Shown: positions 17,384-26,253 of the stretch, piece after piece | Layout: each line of letters opens with the position of its first letter | How positions within the stretch are numbered: position 1 is the stretch's first letter | Assembly: GCF_009653635.1 (NCBI RefSeq) | Contig: NZ_PPFD01000001.1 | Location: 311,410-375,409, forward strand | Direction of reading: 5' to 3' | Length of the DNA stretch: 64,000 nt | Source: Endozoicomonas sp. OPT23 | Lineage (GTDB): Bacteria; Pseudomonadota; Gammaproteobacteria; Pseudomonadales; Endozoicomonadaceae | Made by a program: the position numbers and the translations under genes | Notes under the pieces: generated by a model | The model's input: the letters and a program-made list of their open reading frames with translations, nothing else | Told to the model about the DNA's origin: nothing | Databases searched by the model: none

Positions 17384-18511
17384 GTGGATATAAATCGACT
17401 TCTTAAAGCCATGGTGGATAAAAAGGCATCGGATCTTTTTATCACCGCTGGTTACCCACCCAGTTTGAAGATTAATGGTCGGGTTGTTCCGGTTAGTAAA
17501 GAACCTCTGTCGCCTGTTGCAACGCGAGACATTGTGCACGGTGTCATGGATGCTGAGCAGAAAGCGGAGTTTCAGGAAAAGCATGAGTGTAACTTTGCCA
17601 TCTCTGCCGCGCGTATTGGTCGCTTTCGTGTCAGTGCCTTCTACCAACGCAATCTGGCCGGCATGGTTCTTCGTCGAATCGAAACCAAGATTCCTGAAAT
17701 AGACCAGCTCATGCTGCCTCCGATCATTAAAGATCTGGCGATGGCGAAGCGTGGCTTGGTGATCTTCGTAGGGGCAACCGGTTCGGGTAAGTCGACATCG
17801 CTTGCAGCCATGGTGGGTCACCGCAACGAACATGCATCCGGTCATATCATCAGCATTGAAGATCCGATTGAGTTTGTGCATCAGCACCGCAATTCTATCG
17901 TGACTCAGCGTGAAGTGGGTATTGATACCGAATCGTTTGAAGTGGCCTTGAAAAACACTCTGCGACAGGCACCTGATGTCATCATGATTGGTGAGATACG
18001 CTCCCGGGAAACCATGGAGTATGCGCTGACCTTTGCCGAAACCGGACACCTCTGTCTGGCGACACTGCACGCAAATAATGCTAACCAGGCTCTGGATCGA
18101 ATTATTCACTTTTTCCCGGCTGATCGTCATGATCAGATCTGGCTGGATCTGTCATTGAACCTGAAAGGAGTTATTGCCCAGCAGCTGGTGAGAGACAGAA
18201 CCGGAAAAGGGCGTAGAGCTGCGATTGAAGTATTGTTGAACACTCCGCTGGCAGGAGATCATATTCGTCAGGGTGCTGTTCACGAACTCAAGGAACTGAT
18301 GAAGAAATCCCGTGAGTTGGGAATGCAGACTTTTGACCAGGCTTTGTTTGATCTCTACAACGATGGCGAGATCACCTATGAAGAAGCCATCCTGCACGCA
18401 GACGCGCCTAATGATTTGAGATTGCTGATCAAGCTGCACTCGGAATCTGATGGTGAGCATCTGATAGAAGTGTCTGACAAACTATCGCTTCAGCACCAGC
18501 AAAGCTATTGA
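17384..18511 (+). CDS. pilU: PilT-dependent pilus retraction ATPase PilU
   Basis: Accessory retraction ATPase that works together with PilT in type IV pilus retraction under load. 375 residues. I chose the GTG at 17384 because the protein then begins MDINRLLKAMVDKKASDLF, like Pseudomonas PilU. The ribosome site is weak (AGAGATAAAA). Walker A GATGSGKST, Walker B IMIGEIRSRETM, His box ATLHANNANQALDRI, and the PilU-type C-terminus NDLRLLIKLHSESDGEHL are all seen. Converges with the next gene on the other strand, 34 bases apart. Confidence 0.96.
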   Translation: MDINRLLKAMVDKKASDLFITAGYPPSLKINGRVVPVSKEPLSPVATRDIVHGVMDAEQKAEFQEKHECNFAISAARIGRFRVSAFYQRNLAGMVLRRIETKIPEIDQLMLPPIIKDLAMAKRGLVIFVGATGSGKSTSLAAMVGHRNEHASGHIISIEDPIEFVHQHRNSIVTQREVGIDTESFEVALKNTLRQAPDVIMIGEIRSRETMEYALTFAETGHLCLATLHANNANQALDRIIHFFPADRHDQIWLDLSLNLKGVIAQQLVRDRTGKGRRAAIEVLLNTPLAGDHIRQGAVHELKELMKKSRELGMQTFDQALFDLYNDGEITYEEAILHADAPNDLRLLIKLHSESDGEHLIEVSDKLSLQHQQSY

Positions 18512-18545
18512 ACCCTATATATAGGCTCGACAAGGATGTCTGGCT

Positions 18546-19415
18546 TTATTTTGCGCACTCACGGATAAACTTTTCCTGAAGTTCTTTTAGGTTCTCTTTT
18601 GTCATCAGAACAGTATGACTGTCTGCCATAGTTAGTTGGTTCAGACAGCGATCTTTTGCTGAGTCTGAGCTTCTGGACTGTTTTGGGAAAAGAGTAACAG
18701 ACGTCAATTCTCTTTTACCTTTGAGGGTAGCTCGCTCGGTATAGTTACCAATACAGCAGAGCGCGCAGTCAGATAACCCTTTAGTAACTTTGGCCGCTTT
18801 CTCGGCAGAAAGTCCGTAGCCTATCAAAGCGCTGGCAGTTGTCCTGCGACGAATTTCGAAGGTGCCTGGTGCGATAATATCCAGCTTCTCAATACTGCCA
18901 AAACACCGATCACCACCCTCAATAGCAAGAGTCTGGGTGAGTTCGGAATCATGGTTGTTATCCAGCGATAAGCCCTGAACCAGATAAGCATGATTAAAGG
19001 TTCCAGAGCCGCCATAGTTGGCGGAATAACTCAGCAGAACCTGGCTGTTCTGCATCTGCCCGATAATCTCGTACTGTGCATAATCAGGCAGTTCCTCAAA
19101 ATTTTTGGTTTTCACCTGATTGTTTTTTTCATAAGTGGCCTGCCAAGGCGTGTTTTGAGAAAAACTGTATTCAGCAAATCGCTCCTGGCAATCATCCAGA
19201 TCAATTTTTCCGGGTGACATCTTACTGTCGAGGCTTAACAGCCGGTCCAGGCAGAGTGGGTTAATGCTGCTTGAGAGAGGAGCTGATGAGGCGCTGCCGG
19301 GGGATGTGTTGTCGACAGCCATAGAGGTATAGACTGACAACAACAGGAGTGGCAGTAATAGTAGTAATAAAAAAGAAAAAAACTGGCTAGCTATCGAGGA
19401 CGGAATTGTTTTCAT
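18546..19415 (-). CDS. Hypothetical secreted protein, Cys-rich
   Basis: 289 residues, not recognised. The N-terminus is a strong signal or anchor (FFSFLLLLLLPLLLLSVYTS). The exported part has several cysteines (NPLCLDR, DDCQERF, DRCFGS, DCALCC, DRCLNQL, IRECAK), fitting a disulfide-linked periplasmic or outer-surface protein. The 5' end overlaps the 3' end of ruvX by 29 bases, so it is probably co-transcribed with the gshB-tonB-yqgE-ruvX set. In Pseudomonas the pyr genes stand at this place. Two other small exported Cys-containing proteins of unknown role lie at 50.7-51.4 and 58.8-59.3 kb. Confidence 0.6.
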   Translation of the reverse strand: MKTIPSSIASQFFSFLLLLLLPLLLLSVYTSMAVDNTSPGSASSAPLSSSINPLCLDRLLSLDSKMSPGKIDLDDCQERFAEYSFSQNTPWQATYEKNNQVKTKNFEELPDYAQYEIIGQMQNSQVLLSYSANYGGSGTFNHAYLVQGLSLDNNHDSELTQTLAIEGGDRCFGSIEKLDIIAPGTFEIRRRTTASALIGYGLSAEKAAKVTKGLSDCALCCIGNYTERATLKGKRELTSVTLFPKQSRSSDSAKDRCLNQLTMADSHTVLMTKENLKELQEKFIRECAK

Positions 19416-19833
19416 CGTTCATCCAGCCTTCCAGAATAATCTGGGCTGCCATCGCATCAACCGGGTTGGAGCCATAATGGCCTTTATGGCCGAGTTTTCC
19501 AGCCCAACTTTTGGCTTCAAATGAGCTCAGCCGCTCATCTGCTTCATAAAAGGGCAGATTAAAACGACCATGCAGGCGTTTTCCGAATTTTCGTGCTCGC
19601 AGCGACATCTGGGATTCAGTGCCATCCATATTCAGAGGAATACCAACGACAACGGCATCCGGCTGCCACTCCTCAATGATCTTTTCCAGCTCATTCCAGT
19701 CAGGAATGCCATCTTTTGCTCTCACTGCCGGTAAGGCAGAGGCTGTTCGAGTGATGACCTGACCGATAGAGATACCAATATTCTTGGTACCAAAATCAAA
19801 ACCCATAATAGTTTTCAATGATTTTTCTGTCAT
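19387..19833 (-). CDS. ruvX: Holliday junction resolvase-like RNase (RuvX/YqgF)
   Basis: RNase H-fold protein of the YqgF family, tied to 16S rRNA 5'-end processing and resolvase-like activity. 148 residues (E. coli 138). The acidic active-site residues are visible in GFDFGTKNIGISIG (first Asp), EADERLSSFEAKSW (Glu) and NPVDAMAAQIIL (last Asp). It lies after yqgE with a gap of 119 bases, the order yqgE-ruvX being widely conserved in gammaproteobacteria. Its last 29 bases overlap the next gene. Confidence 0.93.
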   Translation of the reverse strand: MTEKSLKTIMGFDFGTKNIGISIGQVITRTASALPAVRAKDGIPDWNELEKIIEEWQPDAVVVGIPLNMDGTESQMSLRARKFGKRLHGRFNLPFYEADERLSSFEAKSWAGKLGHKGHYGSNPVDAMAAQIILEGWMNDENNSVLDS

Positions 19834-19952
19834 TCTTTCTCAGTCGTCTTTTACTATGAAAATGCAGTCATATCAGGGACTCTAGCTATCTTCATATTTT
19901 GTGGAGAAGGTATTCTCTGCTAACGGCATTGCTTGCTTTATGCTGTTTCGGA

Positions 19953-20522
19953 TCAGGCGTGACCAACCTGATCTGACATGAGCTGCAGGTTAACACCAAT
20001 CAGGCTGGCAGCGGCATCGAGTCTGTGGTGGAAAGGTGTATCAAAAATAATGTCGTTGTCTGCTGTACAGGTTAGCCAGGAATTATCCGACATCTCCTGT
20101 TCCAGTTGTCCTTTACCCCAGCCGGCATAGCCAAGCGCAATCATGGCATCTTCCGGACCTTCGTCGTTGGCCAGAGCAAAGAGTATATCTCTTGAAGACG
20201 TCAGTTGAAGACCATTATTGATTCTAAGAGAGGACTCCCAGCGAGACTGACCTGAATGAAGAACAAATCCCCGCTCTTTGGCTATAGGACCACCTGAAAA
20301 AACAGTTTCCGGGCTTCTTGAGCAAATGTCCGGCTCTTCAATCCCAATTTGGGCAAATACCTCATGAAGCTTCAATTCGGTAGGGCGGTTAATGATAATG
20401 CCCAGTGCTCCGTCATTACTATGCTCACAAATCAGGGTTAGGGTTTTGGCAAAGGAAGGGTCTGCCAGTCGGGGCATGGCAATCAGAAAATGGTTTTTGA
20501 GACTTTGAGTGATACTGCTCAT
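19953..20522 (-). CDS. yqgE: UPF0301/AlgH family protein YqgE
   Basis: 189 residues, the usual length of the YqgE/AlgH family. Conserved parts: LKNHFLIAMPRLADPSFAKT at the start, LGIIINRPTELKLHEVF, FSGGPIAKERGFVLH, and ALGYAGWGKGQLEQEMSDNS. The biochemical function is unknown; in Pseudomonas the name AlgH came from an effect on alginate regulation. It follows tonB, from which it is separated by a strong hairpin, and precedes ruvX. Confidence 0.92.
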   Translation of the reverse strand: MSSITQSLKNHFLIAMPRLADPSFAKTLTLICEHSNDGALGIIINRPTELKLHEVFAQIGIEEPDICSRSPETVFSGGPIAKERGFVLHSGQSRWESSLRINNGLQLTSSRDILFALANDEGPEDAMIALGYAGWGKGQLEQEMSDNSWLTCTADNDIIFDTPFHHRLDAAASLIGVNLQLMSDQVGHA

Positions 20523-20571
20523 CAGCGCAGTATCAGGCTAAAAACAGTAATTGGCAAATTTTCAGAGGAAG

Positions 20572-20601
20572 AAACTGGTACTTGTATTTAAGTACCAGTT
20601 T
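20572..20601 (-). terminator. Hairpin between tonB and yqgE
   Basis: Perfect 12-base stem, AAACTGGTACTT (20572-20583) with AAGTACCAGTTT (20590-20601), and a 6-nt loop, placed 18 bases after the tonB stop. A mixed T/C stretch follows on the minus strand, so termination may be partial. Confidence 0.6.
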
Positions 20602-20619
20602 TATGACGAGCGTGTGCTA

Positions 20620-21492
20620 TCAATTGCTTAGCAAGCGGTCGCCTTTTTCAAATCGCCAAGTACGAATGATTTCAACGATGTCGTAATCTTTCAGATCAGT
20701 ACTGAAGGCTGAATAAGGCGCCGACAAACGCACGATACGAATAGCGGCATCATCAAGTACCTTGTAACCGGAAGACTCCAGTATTTCGACATTGGCCAGC
20801 GTACCATCATTGTTGATGGCGACTATCAGGCGCAGTTCACCGTACAGTTTCTGTTGCCGGGCCTTGGCCGGGTAGTTCAGGTTGCCAATTCGTTCAACTT
20901 TTCTGCGCCAGGCTTCTTTGTAGTACGCTCCTGGTTCCTGCATGGTAGAAGCAGCCGTCAGTCGTTTAATTCTAGGACGCTTGGCATATTCCTGTCGTTG
21001 CTGACTGAACTGAGCTTCAAGGCTGGCGATTTCCTGTCTGAAATCGATGCGCTTTCTGGGCTCAGCATTTGATGGTTGTTCTATAGAGAGCTTTTCAATC
21101 TTCAGGGTTTCCCTGACTTGTTTCTTGCTCTCTCCACGAGTAACCAGTTGTTTGGTTTCCTGCTTATCTACCTTGGGAGCAGAGGCTTCCTGAGGTTTCA
21201 GCTGGACGTCGTTGATCTTGTTATCTTGGAAGTCAGCCTTACGGTTGGTAGACGGTGCAGCCTTCTCATCAAGAGAGCCACTGCCCTGTTGATTCAACTG
21301 GGCCAGATAATCAGCGTCTTTTGGTTTTTCCTGACTCTTATAGGTTGCAAGAGTCACTTCCAGTGTTTTAGGTGGTGCGGCCTTCTCTTCAAGCCCGAAG
21401 CTGATACCCAAAACGACGACAGCATGAATCGCTGCTGCCATGAACAGGGTAAAGCCTAAACGATCTGTGGAGGAAACGGTCGTCATCGACAC
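20620..21492 (-). CDS. tonB: TonB-type energy transducer
   Basis: Passes proton-motive energy from the inner membrane to outer-membrane receptors. 290 residues: one membrane helix near the N-terminus (GFTLFMAAAIHAVVVLGISFGL), a charged periplasmic linker rich in Lys/Glu/Gln, then a C-terminal TonB domain (AYYKEAWRRKVERIGNLNYP, LRLIVAINNDGTLANVEILE, ILRTWRFEKGD-like end). GTG at 21492 has GAGG six bases upstream; the ATG at 21486 is the alternative. It follows gshB, as tonB3 does in Pseudomonas, where that copy is linked to twitching motility. No exbBD genes are nearby. Confidence 0.88.
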   Translation of the reverse strand: MSMTTVSSTDRLGFTLFMAAAIHAVVVLGISFGLEEKAAPPKTLEVTLATYKSQEKPKDADYLAQLNQQGSGSLDEKAAPSTNRKADFQDNKINDVQLKPQEASAPKVDKQETKQLVTRGESKKQVRETLKIEKLSIEQPSNAEPRKRIDFRQEIASLEAQFSQQRQEYAKRPRIKRLTAASTMQEPGAYYKEAWRRKVERIGNLNYPAKARQQKLYGELRLIVAINNDGTLANVEILESSGYKVLDDAAIRIVRLSAPYSAFSTDLKDYDIVEIIRTWRFEKGDRLLSN

Positions 21493-21679
21493 TTATAGCC
21501 TCTTAAATACTGCATCCCGGACTTTTTCTGGTCTTCCTTATCGCTTCGCTGAAAATATGCTTTTGCGATGCACTCTGATGCGAACATCAGGCTGCTAAGA
21601 AGTCCTTTCGTTATCGTTATTTATAATATCCATGATAGGAACGAATAGATATTCGCCCCTTCACAAAATCTTTACTCTA

Positions 21680-22627
21680 TCAGGACAGTTTTTCTTCAAT
21701 CTTGTCCATCAGCATGTCACCAATACTGATACCAAACTGGTCGTCCAGTTGTCGAATACAGGTCGGTGAAGTGACGTTGATTTCAGTGAGGTAATCGCCG
21801 ATAACGTCCAGCCCCACAAATAACAGACCTTTCTCTTTAACGGCAGGTGCTACCTGACTGGCAATCCAGCGGTCTCTTTCAGAAAGTTCACGGCCTGCAC
21901 CTGTGCCACCGGCTGCCAGGTTGCCACGGAATTCACCATCTTTTGGAATACGGGCCAGAGCGTAAGGCACTGGTTCACCGTCAATCAGCAGGATACGCTT
22001 GTCGCCATCGGTGATCTCGGGAATGTACTTCTGGATCATGGCTTGCTGCTGACCGTGGTTGGTCAGTGTTTCAACAATAACATTGAAGTTCTGGTCGCTG
22101 GCACTGGTACGGAAAATGGAAGAACCGCCCATACCATCCAGAGGTTTCAGAACGACATCGCCGTGTGTTTCAGCAAACTCTTGCAGCAAACGAGCACTGC
22201 GCGCCACCATAACCGGAGGTGTGCACTGTGGGAAAAGTGTGGCAAACATCTTTTCATTGCAGTCACGGATGCTCTGAGGCTTGTTAACGATCAGAGAGCC
22301 TTGCTGTTCGGCCTGCTCCAGCAGATAGGTGCTGTAGATGAACTCCATATCAAATGGAGGATCCTTACGCATCAGAATGACATTCAGATCCGCCAGAGGC
22401 CGTTCCTGACGCTCCCCCATTGAATACCAGTCTTCCGGATTGTACCGGGCTTCCAGTGGGCGCATGCTGCCGTACGCTGTACCTTCTGACTGGTATAGGT
22501 CTTCCTGCTGCATGTAAAACAGTTCCCAGCCTTTCTTCTGTGCTGCAACCAGCATGGCCAGAGTACTGTCTTTGGTGTAACTGATGGACTCAATTGGATC
22601 CATCACGACGCCCAGTTTGATAGTCAT
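21680..22627 (-). CDS. gshB: Glutathione synthetase
   Basis: ATP-grasp ligase that joins gamma-glutamylcysteine and glycine to make glutathione in the cytosol. 315 residues, the E. coli length being 316. Typical stretches are KLGVVMDPIESISYTKDSTL at the N-terminus, VMARSARLLQEFAETHGDVV, KPLDGMGGSSIFR in the grasp domain, and the metal and substrate loop NVTSPTCIRQLDDQFG near the end. It heads the gshB-tonB-yqgE-ruvX run. In Pseudomonas pilG-K lie on its other side; here psd does. Confidence 0.96.
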   Translation of the reverse strand: MTIKLGVVMDPIESISYTKDSTLAMLVAAQKKGWELFYMQQEDLYQSEGTAYGSMRPLEARYNPEDWYSMGERQERPLADLNVILMRKDPPFDMEFIYSTYLLEQAEQQGSLIVNKPQSIRDCNEKMFATLFPQCTPPVMVARSARLLQEFAETHGDVVLKPLDGMGGSSIFRTSASDQNFNVIVETLTNHGQQQAMIQKYIPEITDGDKRILLIDGEPVPYALARIPKDGEFRGNLAAGGTGAGRELSERDRWIASQVAPAVKEKGLLFVGLDVIGDYLTEINVTSPTCIRQLDDQFGISIGDMLMDKIEEKLS

Positions 22628-22723
22628 GGGTTATCCGTGATTCGAAAAATATGAAAGACGGAGTTTATCGTTTATTGGCGCAGGCTTCGAGTCGGAGGGG
22701 TAAAGGAGTAGAAAAGAATGGAT

Positions 22724-22754
22724 GAGGCTCAGAAAAATAGTCGATCTGAGCCTC
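22724..22754 (-). terminator. Hairpin after psd
   Basis: Perfect 10-base stem, GAGGCTCAGA (22724-22733) with TCTGAGCCTC (22745-22754). A second small stem AAGTCG/CGACTT lies at 22756-22778, closer to psd. A C/T-rich stretch follows on the minus strand. Confidence 0.55.
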
Positions 22755-22796
22755 TAAGTCGCTATGTATTAACGACTTTATTTAGCACTGAGGGCT

Positions 22797-23663
22797 TTAT
22801 TCGGCACTGTCAGGTTTAGCCAGAGCTTCACCCAGACGAATCTTGGAACCCGCCTGCCACTGGTCCAGCCAGTCAACCTGATCCTTGCCGAACAGAACGA
22901 TTGCGGTTGAGCCCATTTTGAAACGACCCATCTCATCTCCACGTTCCAGTTCTACATGGCGTGCTGAGTCTTCACCGTATTCAAAAGTGCGGACTTCCTT
23001 ACGCTGTGGAGTTACCAGCCCGGCCCAGACGGTTTCGATACTGGCAACGATCATGGCACCAACCATGATGACAGCCATTGGGCCGTACTCAGTGTCGTAG
23101 ATAGCAACCACACGTTCATTACGGGCAAACAGGCCCGGTACGTTTTCAACGGTCGCCTGATTCACAGAGAACAAACGACCAGGAACGTGAACCATTTTGC
23201 GCAGTTTGCCACCGAAAGGGGTGTGCACACGATGGTAGTCTTTTGGAGACAGGTAAATAGTGGCGAACTTACCACCCATAAATTCCTGCCCCAGATCGCT
23301 GTCGCCGCCGACCAGCTCAATCAGGCTGTAGTCATGACCTTTGGCCTGATAAACACGACCGTATTCGATATCACCGATCTGACTGATTTCGCCATCGGCC
23401 GGGCTAACCACCAGAGACTTGTCTTCCGGCAGTGGGCGCATGCCCTCTTTCAGAGGGCGGGTAAAGAAGTCATTGAAGTTGGCATAGGCTTCAGGATTTT
23501 CTTCAAGCGCTTCGGTCATATTGACGTCGTACTGCTTGATGATTTTTTTAATCAGCCAGTTTTTAAACTTAGGGTTTCGGGACTCAACAAAAGCGTAAAC
23601 CGCCCGGGAAATCAGGTGGTGTGGCAGCAGGTGTTGAATAAAGGCAAATAATTGTTCTTTCAC
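22797..23663 (-). CDS. psd: Phosphatidylserine decarboxylase proenzyme
   Basis: Makes phosphatidylethanolamine from phosphatidylserine at the inner membrane. 288 residues. The proenzyme cuts itself at the GST motif (FKMGSTAIVLFG, S252), and the new Ser end becomes the pyruvoyl group; E. coli has the same site at S254. The general-base Asp lies in VSPADGEISQ and the conserved His in SPKDYHRVHTPFGG. The start is GTG at 23663. It stands beside the rhodanese gene, the order known from Pseudomonas. Confidence 0.95.
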   Translation of the reverse strand: MKEQLFAFIQHLLPHHLISRAVYAFVESRNPKFKNWLIKKIIKQYDVNMTEALEENPEAYANFNDFFTRPLKEGMRPLPEDKSLVVSPADGEISQIGDIEYGRVYQAKGHDYSLIELVGGDSDLGQEFMGGKFATIYLSPKDYHRVHTPFGGKLRKMVHVPGRLFSVNQATVENVPGLFARNERVVAIYDTEYGPMAVIMVGAMIVASIETVWAGLVTPQRKEVRTFEYGEDSARHVELERGDEMGRFKMGSTAIVLFGKDQVDWLDQWQAGSKIRLGEALAKPDSAE

Positions 23664-23771
23664 AGTCAGGAGTCATCCTGTTACAGAGTGTGGCCGAATT
23701 GTAATAGAAGGGCTGATTTGTCTACAAGTGGACTGTTGTCAGCCCACTGCAAAGAGTTGCTCGCAGATAGC

Positions 23772-24587
23772 TTAAATTTCTACCGGTGTTTCCGGCGAAT
23801 TGCCCCACTCAGACCATGAGCCATCATAAGCTTTGATATCATAGCCCAGCATTTTTCCGACCAGATAAGTAAAGCCGGAGCGGTGGTGAGTCTGGCAATG
23901 GGTGATAATGGTTTTATCTTTAGTCAGGCCAAGCTCAGGCAGAATATCTTCCAGATCGGTTCTGATTCTCAGATTCCGGTTGTGATCCATTGCCTGAGTC
24001 CATTCGAAGTTAATAGCTCCGGGAATGCGTCCGCCTTTCTGAGCCATCACTCGTACACCTGAATGTTCTTCTGGTGAGCGGGCATCCCAGATCACTACGG
24101 TTTCATCGTTCAGGGTTTCGATGATCTGTTCTTTGGTCGCCAGAACCTGATCATCAATAGCCAGATTAACGCTGGTGGCAGTGCGGCTGTTCGGTGTGTT
24201 TTCGGTTGGAAAACCTTCTTTCAACCAGCTATGAGCTCCGCCATTCAGGTAGCTGTAACCACCTGTGTGACCAATAATATCCAGTGTCCAGATAAAACGT
24301 CCTGCCCAGCCGCCGCCTTCGTCATCATAAACGACGATATGTTCATTGCCGGTGTAGCCCAGTTCAGAAAACAACTGGTTTAGCTGTTCAACCGCAGGGA
24401 GTTTTCCCGGAGCAGGCTGACCACCCGCTACCATTCTGTGAGCACCGATATTGATAGCACCAGGCACATGGGCCTGTGCATACAGTTGCGGATTACAGAT
24501 ATCGACAATAAGCAGTTGTTCGTTGTTCAGGTGTTTTGCCAGCTCTTCTGGTTCAACAACTAATGGCAGTAAAGGCGTCTGGCTCAT
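23772..24587 (-). CDS. rhdA: Thiosulfate sulfurtransferase (RhdA-type rhodanese)
   Basis: Two-domain rhodanese that moves sulfane sulfur to a thiol or cyanide acceptor. I chose the ATG at 24587, which gives 271 residues as in Pseudomonas and Azotobacter RhdA; a start at 24656 would add 23 residues without similarity. The N-terminal domain is inactive. The C-terminal domain has the catalytic Cys (C231) in the loop CQTHHRSG, which is the RhdA-type loop rather than the CxxxxR of SseA. YDDEGGGWAGRFIW and NFEWTQAMD are further family marks. An M81 peptidase gene lies just upstream on the same strand. Confidence 0.92.
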   Translation of the reverse strand: MSQTPLLPLVVEPEELAKHLNNEQLLIVDICNPQLYAQAHVPGAINIGAHRMVAGGQPAPGKLPAVEQLNQLFSELGYTGNEHIVVYDDEGGGWAGRFIWTLDIIGHTGGYSYLNGGAHSWLKEGFPTENTPNSRTATSVNLAIDDQVLATKEQIIETLNDETVVIWDARSPEEHSGVRVMAQKGGRIPGAINFEWTQAMDHNRNLRIRTDLEDILPELGLTKDKTIITHCQTHHRSGFTYLVGKMLGYDIKAYDGSWSEWGNSPETPVEI

Positions 24588-24668
24588 TTTGTTCTGTTTT
24601 CCTGAGCGGTTAATTTTCTCTGACAGCATTGTAATTAATGCCGCCGAGAAAGGCATTAGTTGAGTGCT

Positions 24669-26132
24669 TTACTCAGGTATATCTTTCCAGGGGAACTTGT
24701 TGGTGTTCACTTTTGTATATGGTAATTGGGTGAAATTCATATTCAATGCACCGGGAGGACTCATCAACAGTACTTTGCTGGCGAGAGGCGCAAAAGCAGC
24801 ATGGAAGTGAAAAATAGATTTCACGACAATGATTCGATAGTCATTCAGGGATATACCAAACTGCGTGAATACTTCAGGACTGAATACCTGAGTTCGAATA
24901 CTGTTCACCACAAAGTGAATACCTTCGTGCTCAAGGCAGACACTGTCCCCACAGGGAATAGGAATATCGTTTGAGCCTGACTGCGGAAAGCTTTGCTGCA
25001 TATCAGGAATACAGCCAACGACTCTGACTTCAAGATCAACAGGCTGACCGGAATCGATAGAGGTTTTACCACCAACACGAATTTTCAATGTTGCGCCTGC
25101 ACCTGCTTTCATGGCAAATGCGACAGTCTGGGGATCGTAGATCATGCCAAGCAGACAATCTTTCATCTGGCGTTCAACAAGATATTTAAGCGCATAGGTT
25201 GAATCACCTGGCGCACCGCCACCTGAATTGTCTGAGACATCAGCCATAACAACCGGCTTGCCTGAATCGTTAATCTCTCTGGCCTGAAGAAAAGCCTCTG
25301 GCATCGACTGTGATTTGAATTGTAATGGGTGACGTTGCTCAAACAACTTCTGACTGACAGCTTTAGCCGTCTCTTCTGCCAGAGCCTGATCGTTATTCGT
25401 CGTCACAAGAACACGAGTACCGCATTCTTCAACATCGCCCCAGGGGAAGCCATGGGCAATATCAACAGAGATAATCCCGGGCTGGTTATTCAGCTCTTTG
25501 ATGTACTCAACCAGTGAGCGCATGGGTTCAGGCGTGGTCGGGTAGAGATTGATGATCTGACTATCGTGGAGAAAACTGACAGGCTCTGTTTTCTTTTCTG
25601 CACAGTCGATGCACATGGCCAGTAGTTCCCGGGCACGATCGAGAATGTCGGTGTGAGGGTATTCTCGATAGATGGCAATCAGGTCAGCCTGATCAACCAG
25701 CTTCTGGCTCAGGTGGCAGTGCAGGTCCAGCTCAACACCTATTACAGTGTCGGGGCCGGTAATGGCTCTGGCTCTTTCGATAATATCGGCTTCGCAATCG
25801 TCATACCCTTCAGCCACCATTGCGCCATGGAGTGGAAATATTGCGATATCCAATGGCAGCGTTTTTTTCAGATCGTCCAACAGTTCATCCCGTAACTGCT
25901 CATAGGCTTTACGAACTGTCGTGCCACCTGGTTCGGCAACAGCGATAAAAGAAGGGCAAAAAGTCCAGTTTTGGCTTTCTATGTCTTTGCGAAGAACGTT
26001 TTGGATCAGGCTTTCACTGGGTTCTGAGCCAGAGAGAGTATTGGCACGAGTCGAGACGAAATCATCGTAACCGGTAGGTATAGGCGAAAAGGTATTGGTT
26101 TCGGTAATAATACCGCCGGTAAATATTCTCAT
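24669..26132 (-). CDS. M81 family metallopeptidase (MlrC-like)
   Basis: 487 residues. N-terminal MRIFTGGIITETNTFSPIPTG is the start pattern of the M81/MlrC family, named after the enzyme that cuts linearised microcystin in sphingomonads. Probable metal ligands lie in IFPLHGAMVAEGYDDCEADI, ELDLHCHLSQKLVDQAD and YREYPHTDILDRA. The C-terminal MlrC domain has VMADVSDNSGGGAPGDSTY and KAGAGATLKIRVGG. There is no signal peptide, so it acts in the cytosol. The substrate cannot be predicted, and no microcystin-type neighbours are present. It is inserted between rsgA and the rhodanese gene. Confidence 0.88.
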   Translation of the reverse strand: MRIFTGGIITETNTFSPIPTGYDDFVSTRANTLSGSEPSESLIQNVLRKDIESQNWTFCPSFIAVAEPGGTTVRKAYEQLRDELLDDLKKTLPLDIAIFPLHGAMVAEGYDDCEADIIERARAITGPDTVIGVELDLHCHLSQKLVDQADLIAIYREYPHTDILDRARELLAMCIDCAEKKTEPVSFLHDSQIINLYPTTPEPMRSLVEYIKELNNQPGIISVDIAHGFPWGDVEECGTRVLVTTNNDQALAEETAKAVSQKLFEQRHPLQFKSQSMPEAFLQAREINDSGKPVVMADVSDNSGGGAPGDSTYALKYLVERQMKDCLLGMIYDPQTVAFAMKAGAGATLKIRVGGKTSIDSGQPVDLEVRVVGCIPDMQQSFPQSGSNDIPIPCGDSVCLEHEGIHFVVNSIRTQVFSPEVFTQFGISLNDYRIIVVKSIFHFHAAFAPLASKVLLMSPPGALNMNFTQLPYTKVNTNKFPWKDIPE

Positions 26133-26201
26133 CGTACATCCTGCGATAATTTTTTTATGAATGACGATGAGAATAGACGCTAATAAGCGGCGGCGTAGTA
26201 A

Positions 26202-26243
26202 AGAGCTATTAAAGGGCTTTCAGAGAGCCCTTATAATAGCTCT
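26202..26243 (-). terminator. Long hairpin after rsgA
   Basis: Two stacked perfect stems make a 17-base-pair arm: AGAGCTATTA/TAATAGCTCT outside and AAGGGCT/AGCCCTT inside, with one bulged A and a 7-nt loop. It starts about ten bases after the rsgA stop (minus strand). There is no long T-run, but the outer stem is A/T rich. Confidence 0.6.
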
Positions 26244-26253
26244 TATAGAGCAA

